This document shows positions 40,466-47,478 of a stretch of DNA of 64,000 nucleotides, in pieces. The translations under genes and the position numbers were made by a program. This DNA comes from DASQUK01 sp046726215. Its GTDB lineage: Bacteria; Actinomycetota; Acidimicrobiia; Acidimicrobiales; VFJN01. Under the pieces are notes generated by a model. That model did no database searches. It was given only the letters and a program-made list of their open reading frames with translations, and had not been told where the DNA came from. The stretch lies in the NCBI GenBank assembly GCA_046726215.1, contig JBKPAA010000055.1:1-64000 (forward strand). The letters run 5' to 3'. Numbering within the stretch: the stretch's first letter is position 1; each line of letters begins with the position of its first letter.

Positions 40466-42925
40466 TCACTGGATCGGGCTGCGGGCCACGGCGGGGGGTT
40501 CGCGTCCGGCCAGGAGCCAGCCCGCAAGTCCGGCGACGAGGGGCAGGCCCACCCCGATGGCGAGGAGCTGCGGCACCGGGACCCGGGCCAGGGCGCCGAT
40601 GTCCGTCCGGTAGCCGGCCGCCAGCCCTGCGTAGGCACCGGCGGTGCCGAGGGCCGCGCCGAGCAGGGCGAGCGTGCAGGTGGTGGCGGCGGTGATCGTG
40701 CGCCGCGCCCCGCTCGGGGCGCCGGTGGCCGCAAGTGTCCGCAGGTCGCCGGCGGCCTCACTCCGCACCAACCCGACGGTCATGGCGACGATGGCAAGCG
40801 CCAACAGGATCCCCACCACCGTGGCCCCCGAGCGCAGCACCGGCAGCTGGCGCTCGTCGTGTCGGGTCTCGACGGTGAGGCCGGCCTCGGCGGCGATGTG
40901 CCGCAGGTCGGCGCGCTGCGCCGCGGTCAGGGGTTGGGAGCCCTCGACCAGCCACCCCGCCCGCATCGGCTCCCAGCCGTGGCGCCGCATCGCCTCCTGC
41001 GTGATCAGCGTGATCGGCGCCGAGGAGTACGCCGGGACGTCGAGCCGCTCGACATTGCCGGCGAGCTGGGGACGGGACCGCTCGACCCCCGTGGAGACGA
41101 GAAGCTCGCCGCTCCTGGCGGTGAAGAAGTCGGTGCTCGGGTCGACCGCACCGGGATCGATGCCGTAGTGCTCGAGCAACTCGGGCGTGGCGACGTAGGC
41201 GACGCCGACCCGGAGGGTGTCCTCGTTGACGGGGAAGTCGAGGGAGACGGCCCAGCGTCCGCCTTCCTCGCCCTCGAACTGGTCCGGGCCCCCCGCTTCC
41301 GGATCCACCGCCATGTCGAGTGGGAACGCTTCCGCGTTGCCGGCCGCGGCGGCCATCCGCTCGACCCGGGCGTCGAGGCGGCGGATCTCGTCGGCCGTCC
41401 GCTCGGGGACGAGCGCCACGTCGGTGGGTCCGCCGCGGATGCTCACAAGGGCCTGGCGGTCGGAGAGGTTGCCTTCGTCCGCAGGGCGCTCAGCTGCGGC
41501 GGCGGCGATGACGACGGCCACCGGGATCCCCAGAGCCAGGCTGATGGCGGCCAGGGCCGCTCCCGACCGTGCCTGGTAGCGGGCGAGGTCGCGCACTGCG
41601 AGCCGGGCGGCGAACGGCAGGCGCCGCGCCCAACGGGCCGGTGCCCGCACCGCGAGCGGGCTGACCAGCAGGAGGGCGACCGGCACCGCGACGACGCCGA
41701 CTATGACGAGGAGCGCGTTGGACCGGTCGTGGGGGACATCGATGCCCATCGCGAGGCAGGTCAGCCCGACCGCCAGGACGACCCCAGCCAGCAGCGCCGA
41801 TCGGCGGGCCGGCGTCGGTCGTGGCGGGCGGCCCGAGAGCGCCTCGGTGACGGGGATGCGGGACACCGCCCGGGACGGCCACCACGCGGCGGCGCTGGCC
41901 GTGGTGATGGCCAGCAGCGAACCGGCGGCGACGAGCCACCAGGGAAGGGCGAAGCGGTCGATCCGGTGGTCCACGACCGACTCGAGCCGGGGGGCGGCCA
42001 CGGCCCAGGCCGCGAGCCCCGCCACAGTCCCCGCGGCCGCGGCGGTGACACCCACGACGACGCCGTTCGCCACCATGGCGATGCGAAGGTGCCGCTCGGT
42101 GGCGCCGACGGCGGCCAGCATGCCGAGTTGCTGCAGGCGCCGGTGGGCGATGACGACGAAGCCGGCCGCCGCGACCAGGCACACGAGCACCATGGCGACG
42201 CCGGCGACCGCCAGGGCCGCCGCCGCCGCGGTGCCGCTCTCGGTCTGTCCCCGGCTCGCGAACCTGGTGGCGGTGGCGAGGTCCCAGAACGAGGGCGGGA
42301 CGTCCCCGTGCGGCCGCACCAGGAGCGTGACCGACTGAGGTGGCGGCCCGGCCGAGGGGTGGATCAGCGCGAACTCGTCGCCCAGATCGCTCGGGTTCTC
42401 CACCACACCGACGACGGTCCACGCCGTGCCGCCGAGGGTGATGTGGGCGCCGACATCGGCGCCGAGGTCGGCGGCCACCGAGTCCGTGAGCGCGACCTCG
42501 CCGGCTCCGGCGGGATAGCGACCCTCTCGCAGCCCGAGCATCGGGCCGCTGTAGGGGCCCTCCGGGTCCTGCGCCCGCAGCTCGACCCGTTCGGCCGACC
42601 CGGGGACGGCCACGTCCCGCCGAGCGATGGTGTCGACGGTGCCGAACTGCGCCTCGACTTCGGCGACGTCGGAGTGCATCGCCTCCGGATCGGACCCGTC
42701 CAGCTCGACGAGCAGGTCGGCGGTGCCGAACTCGCCGGCGCGCAGCGGCGCGGCGTGGTAGCCAGCCGCCGCGCCGGCGACGGACAGTGCGACGGCGAGC
42801 GTGATCAGCACCAGCACCAGGAGCTGTTGCCGCCACTCCCGCCGGAACATCCGCAGTGTCCAGCGGACCACGACGCGGCGCGCCGCTGTGTTCACAGGGC
42901 GGCGCGTAAGCGATGCCACGGTCAT
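40466..42925 (-). CDS. FtsX/MacB-type ABC transporter permease
   Basis: 819 residues with the duplicated FtsX architecture: a first helix near residue 35 (LLVLVLITLAVALSVAGAAAG), a large extracytoplasmic domain, three helices around 270-400, a middle helix pair, a second extracytoplasmic domain, and a final three-helix set around 690-810. Such proteins move lipids, peptides or lipoproteins by a mechanotransmission mode rather than classical transport. Its ATG overlaps the ATPase stop by 4 nt. It is last in a PadR-ATPase-permease operon. The substrate is unknown. Confidence 0.85.
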   Translation of the reverse strand: MTVASLTRRPVNTAARRVVVRWTLRMFRREWRQQLLVLVLITLAVALSVAGAAAGYHAAPLRAGEFGTADLLVELDGSDPEAMHSDVAEVEAQFGTVDTIARRDVAVPGSAERVELRAQDPEGPYSGPMLGLREGRYPAGAGEVALTDSVAADLGADVGAHITLGGTAWTVVGVVENPSDLGDEFALIHPSAGPPPQSVTLLVRPHGDVPPSFWDLATATRFASRGQTESGTAAAAALAVAGVAMVLVCLVAAAGFVVIAHRRLQQLGMLAAVGATERHLRIAMVANGVVVGVTAAAAGTVAGLAAWAVAAPRLESVVDHRIDRFALPWWLVAAGSLLAITTASAAAWWPSRAVSRIPVTEALSGRPPRPTPARRSALLAGVVLAVGLTCLAMGIDVPHDRSNALLVIVGVVAVPVALLLVSPLAVRAPARWARRLPFAARLAVRDLARYQARSGAALAAISLALGIPVAVVIAAAAAERPADEGNLSDRQALVSIRGGPTDVALVPERTADEIRRLDARVERMAAAAGNAEAFPLDMAVDPEAGGPDQFEGEEGGRWAVSLDFPVNEDTLRVGVAYVATPELLEHYGIDPGAVDPSTDFFTARSGELLVSTGVERSRPQLAGNVERLDVPAYSSAPITLITQEAMRRHGWEPMRAGWLVEGSQPLTAAQRADLRHIAAEAGLTVETRHDERQLPVLRSGATVVGILLALAIVAMTVGLVRSEAAGDLRTLAATGAPSGARRTITAATTCTLALLGAALGTAGAYAGLAAGYRTDIGALARVPVPQLLAIGVGLPLVAGLAGWLLAGREPPAVARSPIQ

Positions 42926-43644
42926 CGCACCGGGCCGGGTGCGAGCAGCGACTCCGGGCCGGGAGGCGGTGCCGTGTGGTCGACGATGCGACCGTCGCGC
43001 AGGAACACGACCCGGTCGGCCCATGCCGCCAACTGGGCGTCGTGGGTGACGACGACCCCGGCCACACCCGCCTGGCAGGCGGTGCGGAGCACGCGCATCA
43101 CCCCCTCGCCGTTCACCGAGTCGAGGGCGCCGGTCGGCTCGTCGGCGAGCACCAGGTGGCGGTCTCCGACGACGGCACGGGCGATCGCGACCCGTTGGCG
43201 CTCTCCTCCCGACAGGTCGTCGGGAAATCGGGCGGCCTTGTCTGCGACGTCGAGCTGGTCGAGCGCGGCCATCGCCGCCGATCGGGCGGCCCTGGCGCCC
43301 ACGCCGTCGAGCTCGAGCGGGAGCGAGACGTTCTCGGCGGCGGTGAGTCCGGCCAGCAGGTTGAAGTCCTGAAAGACGTAGCCGATGGAGCGGCGCCGCA
43401 TCCGGGCGCGCTCGTTGCGCGACAGCGTCGACACCGGGGACCCGTCGATCACCACGTCGCCCCGCGTCGCATCCTCGAGCGTCCCGGAGATCGTCAGGAG
43501 CGTGCTCTTGCCCGATCCGCTCGGCCCCATGATCGCCACCAGCTCACCGCCGGCGACATCCAGGTCGATCCGGCTCAGGGCGTGGACCTCAGCGGGGCCC
43601 GACCCGTAGACCTTCGACACCTGCTGGAGCTCGAGGACCATCAT
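42922..43644 (-). CDS. ABC transporter ATP-binding protein (MacB/LolD type)
   Basis: 240-residue ATPase. Walker A is MGPSGSGKST, Q-loop YVFQDFNLL, signature LSGGERQRVAIARA, Walker B VLADEPTGALDS and H-loop VVTHD, the LolD/MacB arrangement. It energises the downstream FtsX-type permease. The first ATG at 43644 overlaps the padR stop by 4 nt. The last 25 residues are Pro-rich and not part of the fold. Confidence 0.88.
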   Translation of the reverse strand: MMVLELQQVSKVYGSGPAEVHALSRIDLDVAGGELVAIMGPSGSGKSTLLTISGTLEDATRGDVVIDGSPVSTLSRNERARMRRRSIGYVFQDFNLLAGLTAAENVSLPLELDGVGARAARSAAMAALDQLDVADKAARFPDDLSGGERQRVAIARAVVGDRHLVLADEPTGALDSVNGEGVMRVLRTACQAGVAGVVVTHDAQLAAWADRVVFLRDGRIVDHTAPPPGPESLLAPGPVR

Positions 43645-44237
43645 CGCCGGGCCCCGACTTCAGTGTCCGGATCGGCGGAACCGGTGTCCTGGTGCACCGG
43701 GCCCGGCAGGGCGTGCGACGTCCGGTAGGTGGGGGTGCGCCGCAGTCGGGCGTCGGCGGCGTCCAGCCACCGGACGGTGCCTTCGAGCCGGAACAACTCG
43801 GCGTCGGCCACGAGCGCAAGGGCATTGTCGTCGGCTGGGGCCTCGGCCTTGAGCCGGGTATAGCGCTGCATCGCCTCCACCAGGCGCCGTCGGTGGACCT
43901 GCACCACCTCGTGCACGTCGACTCCGGGGAGCCGGGCGGCGACGAGCACCTTGATGACGAGCTCGTCTCGTGGCGGCGCGGTGTCCGACGGGGTACGCAA
44001 CCAATCGTCGAGCTCACGGCCGCCGGCGGCGGTGATGCGGAAGTCCTTCTGGGGGCCCTCGCCTTCACCGTCCGACTCGACCAGCCCGTCGCGCTCGAGG
44101 CGCTGGAGCGTCGTGTACACCTGGCCGACGTTGAGCGGCCAGACCTCGCCGGTCCGGGCCTCGAATTCCTGCCTTAGTTGCAGGCCGTACTTGGGGCCCT
44201 CACTGAGCAGGGCCAACAGGGCATGTCGAACGCTCAT
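43641..44237 (-). CDS. PadR family transcriptional regulator
   Basis: 198 residues. The N-terminal winged helix has HALLALLSEGPKYGLQLRQEFE and NVGQVYTTLQRLERDGLVE, the PadR recognition region, then a C-terminal helical domain (residues 95-165) for dimerisation. The last 25 residues look unstructured. Being first in an operon with the ABC genes, it is most likely their autoregulated repressor, as for PadR-controlled efflux systems. The effector is unknown. An inverted-repeat region lies directly upstream. Confidence 0.87.
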   Translation of the reverse strand: MSVRHALLALLSEGPKYGLQLRQEFEARTGEVWPLNVGQVYTTLQRLERDGLVESDGEGEGPQKDFRITAAGGRELDDWLRTPSDTAPPRDELVIKVLVAARLPGVDVHEVVQVHRRRLVEAMQRYTRLKAEAPADDNALALVADAELFRLEGTVRWLDAADARLRRTPTYRTSHALPGPVHQDTGSADPDTEVGARR

Positions 44238-44240
44238 GGT

Positions 44241-44290
44241 TCGACTGATCCGCTTAGCATACCTAGTAGTATACTCGGTATATCAGTCGA
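44241..44290 (-). promoter_or_regulatory. Putative PadR operator/promoter region
   Basis: An AT-rich island in otherwise GC-rich DNA. It holds a 9-bp perfect inverted repeat, TCGACTGAT at 44241-44249 and ATCAGTCGA at 44282-44290. Within it are ATACC (44259-44263) and GGTAT (44277-44281), flanking AGTATACT-like sequence. TATGCT on the minus strand, 18 nt before padR, is a candidate -10. The layout suits an autoregulated operator. Confidence 0.45.
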
Positions 44291-44325
44291 GGGCAAGGGC
44301 GGGCGTGAGGTGTGGCGATCGCCGC

Positions 44326-46374
44326 TCAGGTGGGCGGGGCGGGCGGCGGCGGATAGGGCGGCCGTGAGCCGCCGACCATCGCGTCGCCCGTCGCGGGCCC
44401 CGGGGCGGTGGGGGCCGGCGCGTCCGGGCCTCGGTCGGGCCCGATCTCGATGCCGCCTTCGCGGGCGGACACCGGAGGGGCCGGGGGCACCTCGCCGCCG
44501 TCGCCGTTGGCGGCCACCTTGATGAGCCGGGTCACCTCGGTGCCGTCGATCGTCTCGTGTTCGAGCAGCGCCCGGGCGACCAGGTCGAGGCCCTTGCGGT
44601 GCTGCCGCAGCGTCTCGCGGCAGCGCTCCTCCTGGACCCGCAGGATGCGCTCGGTCTCCTCGTCGATCACCCTGGCGGTCTCGTCGGAGTAGTCGCGGGT
44701 GTGGATCAGGTCCTCGCCCAGGAACACCTGGCCCGACGAGCCCCACGCCATGGGTCCCACCCGAGTCGACATGCCCCACTCACTGACCATCTTTCGCGCC
44801 AGCTCGGTCGAGCCGACCAGGTCGTTGTTGGCACCGGTGGAGATGACCCCGAACACCAGCTCCTCGGCGACCCTGCCACCCATGCGCACCACCAGGCTGT
44901 CCTCGATGTAGTCCTGGCGGTAGATGTGCTTCTCGTCGACGGGTAGCTGCTGGGTCACGCCCAGGGCCATGCCGATGGGCAGGATCGTCACCTTGTGGAC
45001 CGGGTCGGCGTTGGGCAGCACCGCAGCGCACACGGCGTGGCCCGCCTCGTGGTAGGCGATGACCTCCTTCTCGGCCTCGGACAGCGCCATCGAGTCGCGC
45101 CTCAGCCCCATGAGCACCCGGTCGCGCGCCTGCTCGAAGTCGGAGTTGCGGATCTCGTCGGACCCGTCGCGCACGGCGAACAGCGCGGCCTCGTTCACCA
45201 GGTTGGCCAGGTCGGCGCCGCTCATCCCCGGCGTGCCCCGGGCCACGACGTCGAGGTCGACGTCCGCCGCCAGGCGCTTCGACTTGCAGTGGACGTCGAG
45301 GATGGCCCGGCGCTCGTCGATCTCCGGCAGCGGCACCACCACCTGGCGATCGAACCGGCCGGGGCGCAGCAGGGCGGGGTCGAGGATGTCGGGCCGGTTG
45401 GTGGCCGCCATCATCACGATCCCCTCGGTGGCCTCGAAGCCGTCCATCTCCGACAGCATCTGGTTGAGGGTCTGCTCACGCTCGTCGTGGCCGCCGCCGA
45501 GCCCGGCACCCCGCTTGCGGCCGATGGAGTCGATCTCGTCGACGAAGATGATGGCCCGGCCCAGCTTGCGGGCGTTCTGGAACAGGTCTCGCACCCGGCT
45601 GGCACCGACACCCACGAACATCTCCATGAAGTCGGAGCCGGTGACCGACAGGAACGGCACCCCGGCCTCCCCGGCCACGGCCCGGGCGATCAGGGTCTTG
45701 CCGGTGCCCGGCGGGCCGACGAGGAGCACGCCCTTGGGGATGCGGGCGCCGATCTCGGCGAAGCGCTCGGGGTGCTTAAGGAAGTCGACGACCTCGGTGA
45801 TTTCCTGCTTGACGCCCCCGTAGCCGGCGACGTCGGCGAACGTGGTGCCCGGCCGCTCGGTGGTGTACGTCTTGGCCCGGCTGCGGCCGATGGACATGAT
45901 GCCGCCCATCTGACTGGCCGCCCGCCGCTGCATCAGCCAGAAGATGCCGACGAACAGCGCCAGGGGCACGAGCAACGGCAGCAGCGCCGTTAACCACGAG
46001 CCGCCGGGCGTGTCGAACTTCACCTGGACGTCGTGCTCGCGGAAGAGCGCCCGGTCGTCCTCGCTCGGCTCGAGCGGCCCGTTGCTCTGGAACTCGGTCT
46101 TGTCCTTCAGCTCGCCCGTGATGGAGCCGTCGTTGTTGTCCCAGGTGATCTCCTGGACCTGGTCCTGCTGCACCTTGGCGAGGAGGTCGGAGTAGTCGAT
46201 CTCCTTGCGGCTGGTGCGGTTCATGAAGGTGGGCAGGATCAGCACCGCCAGGACCACGCCGGCCAGCACCCAGATCGACCATCGCGGGAGCGACTCGCGG
46301 CCACCCGTGCCCGTGCCGCGCGGCGACCGGCCCGACGAGGGGGGCGGCGGCGGGGGCGGCGACTGCTGGCTCAT
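44326..46374 (-). CDS. ftsH: ATP-dependent zinc metalloprotease FtsH
   Basis: 682-residue membrane AAA protease. Two N-terminal helices (about residues 32-48 and 125-145) flank a small external domain. AAA motifs are GPPGTGKT, the pore loop FVGVGASRVRDLF, Walker B IIFVDEIDSIGRKRG, SRH NRPDILDPALLRPGRFDRQ. The zinc site is AYHEAGHA. The N-terminus is Pro-rich, and the C-terminal 60 residues are Pro/Gly-rich and disordered. It degrades misfolded and regulatory membrane proteins. ATG 46374 has TATCCT 7 nt upstream. Neighbours look independent. Confidence 0.95.
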   Translation of the reverse strand: MSQQSPPPPPPPSSGRSPRGTGTGGRESLPRWSIWVLAGVVLAVLILPTFMNRTSRKEIDYSDLLAKVQQDQVQEITWDNNDGSITGELKDKTEFQSNGPLEPSEDDRALFREHDVQVKFDTPGGSWLTALLPLLVPLALFVGIFWLMQRRAASQMGGIMSIGRSRAKTYTTERPGTTFADVAGYGGVKQEITEVVDFLKHPERFAEIGARIPKGVLLVGPPGTGKTLIARAVAGEAGVPFLSVTGSDFMEMFVGVGASRVRDLFQNARKLGRAIIFVDEIDSIGRKRGAGLGGGHDEREQTLNQMLSEMDGFEATEGIVMMAATNRPDILDPALLRPGRFDRQVVVPLPEIDERRAILDVHCKSKRLAADVDLDVVARGTPGMSGADLANLVNEAALFAVRDGSDEIRNSDFEQARDRVLMGLRRDSMALSEAEKEVIAYHEAGHAVCAAVLPNADPVHKVTILPIGMALGVTQQLPVDEKHIYRQDYIEDSLVVRMGGRVAEELVFGVISTGANNDLVGSTELARKMVSEWGMSTRVGPMAWGSSGQVFLGEDLIHTRDYSDETARVIDEETERILRVQEERCRETLRQHRKGLDLVARALLEHETIDGTEVTRLIKVAANGDGGEVPPAPPVSAREGGIEIGPDRGPDAPAPTAPGPATGDAMVGGSRPPYPPPPAPPT

Positions 46375-46381
46375 GGCTGCC

Positions 46382-46387
46382 AGGATA
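46382..46387 (-). promoter_or_regulatory. -10 box for leaderless ftsH transcript
   Basis: TATCCT on the minus strand, 7 nt before the ftsH ATG at 46374. Confidence 0.45.
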
Positions 46388-46462
46388 CGGGTGGTCGGAG
46401 GCACTGGTGCGATCAGCGCCATCCGGGCGCGTGAGTTGGGGCGAATCACCGGCGTGCCCGGA

Positions 46463-46468
46463 TAGCTT
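46463..46468 (+). promoter_or_regulatory. -10 box for leaderless DUF3499 transcript
   Basis: TAGCTT lies 8 nt before the ATG at 46477. Confidence 0.45.
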
Positions 46469-46476
46469 GTGCCCGC

Positions 46477-46701
46477 ATGAGTCGCGCCTGCGCCCGGCCC
46501 GGATGTGGCGAGAATGCCGCGGCCACGTTCACGTACGACTACCGGGCGCGAACTACGTGGCTGGACCGCCTGGCGGCCGAGGCGCATCCCATGTCGTACG
46601 ACCTGTGCAAGCTCCACGCCGACGCGCTGTCGGTGCCGCGTGGCTGGCGGCTCGAGGATCGCCGCGACACGACCCCGTACGGCGCGTCGCTTGCCTCCTG
46701 A
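46477..46701 (+). CDS. DUF3499 family protein
   Basis: 74-residue actinobacterial protein. It has RACARPGCGENAAATFTYDYR, a C-x3-C pair near the N-terminus, then MSYDLCKLHADALSVPRGWRLED with a Cys and His, so four ligands for a small zinc-ribbon-like fold (inference). Function is unknown. In many actinobacteria this gene sits next to manB, Trm112 and SIS isomerase genes; here the same genes lie within 7 kb on the same strand. It is slightly shorter than most DUF3499 proteins. Confidence 0.85.
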   Translation: MSRACARPGCGENAAATFTYDYRARTTWLDRLAAEAHPMSYDLCKLHADALSVPRGWRLEDRRDTTPYGASLAS

Positions 46702-46731
46702 CCGCGCGATGGCGGGCTCCCGGCCACGCCG

Positions 46732-46737
46732 TAGCCT
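46732..46737 (+). promoter_or_regulatory. -10 box for leaderless CPBP protease transcript
   Basis: TAGCCT lies 6 nt before the GTG at 46744. Confidence 0.5.
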
Positions 46738-46743
46738 GTTCCG

Positions 46744-47478
46744 GTGCCCGACCCCGAGCCCACGGTGACCGCGCCCGAACGGCGGGCCGAGGTTCGCTGG
46801 GGCCTCGGCGACGCCGCGCTCGGCTGGGTGCTCGGCTTGGTGGGTGGCGCCATCGCTTCCGGCATCGTGCTGGCTATCAACGACGCCAACGATCTCGAGG
46901 ACCTGTCGCTCGGCTGGGTGGCCGTTGCCCAGCTCGGGCTGTGGTTCGGCCTGCTCGGCGTGCCGCTGGCGGCGGCAAGGTTCAAGGGCAACGGGCCGGT
47001 ACGGGACTACGGCTTCCGCATCCTCGGTCGGGATGTGCCCGTCGGCCTCATCGTGGGTTTCGTTTCCCAGTGGGCGATCGTCTGGCTCGTCTATCTGCCG
47101 CTGCAGCTGTTCACGGACATCTCGAGCAGCGAGATCTCGGAGCCGGCCCGGGAGATGACCGATAGGGCGAGCAACGTCGTCGGTGTGGTCCTACTCGTGG
47201 TGATCGTCGGCATCGGGGCGCCGATCGTCGAGGAGATCTTCTACCGCGGGTTGCTACAGCGGGCCCTGATCCGGCGAGTGGGCGAGCCGCTCGGGGTGGG
47301 CGGCGCGGCGCTGGCGTTCGCGGTGTCGCACTTTGAGCCGTTGCAGCTGCCGGCGCTGTTTCTGTTCGGCATAGTGCTCGGGGTCGTCGCGCAGCACTAC
47401 GGCCGGCTCGGTCCTGCGATCGTCGCGCACATGGTCTTCAACCTCGCGGCGCTCGTGTCCCTCCTGGTGGCCGACTGA
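46744..47478 (+). CDS. CPBP family intramembrane metalloprotease
   Basis: 244 residues with about eight membrane helices. The three catalytic motifs are present: PIVEEIFYRGLLQ (EExxxR), AVSHF (FxxxH-type) and AHMVFN (HxxxN). The family includes CAAX prenyl proteases and bacteriocin-immunity proteins; the substrate is unknown. GTG 46744 has a -10 box 6 nt upstream. Its stop overlaps the next start (TGATG), linking it to a large membrane protein. Confidence 0.85.
   Translation: MPDPEPTVTAPERRAEVRWGLGDAALGWVLGLVGGAIASGIVLAINDANDLEDLSLGWVAVAQLGLWFGLLGVPLAAARFKGNGPVRDYGFRILGRDVPVGLIVGFVSQWAIVWLVYLPLQLFTDISSSEISEPAREMTDRASNVVGVVLLVVIVGIGAPIVEEIFYRGLLQRALIRRVGEPLGVGGAALAFAVSHFEPLQLPALFLFGIVLGVVAQHYGRLGPAIVAHMVFNLAALVSLLVAD

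Noticed and set aside
46702..46743. A separate short gene between DUF3499 and the CPBP protease
   Set aside because: The gap is only 42 nt and holds the protease -10 box.
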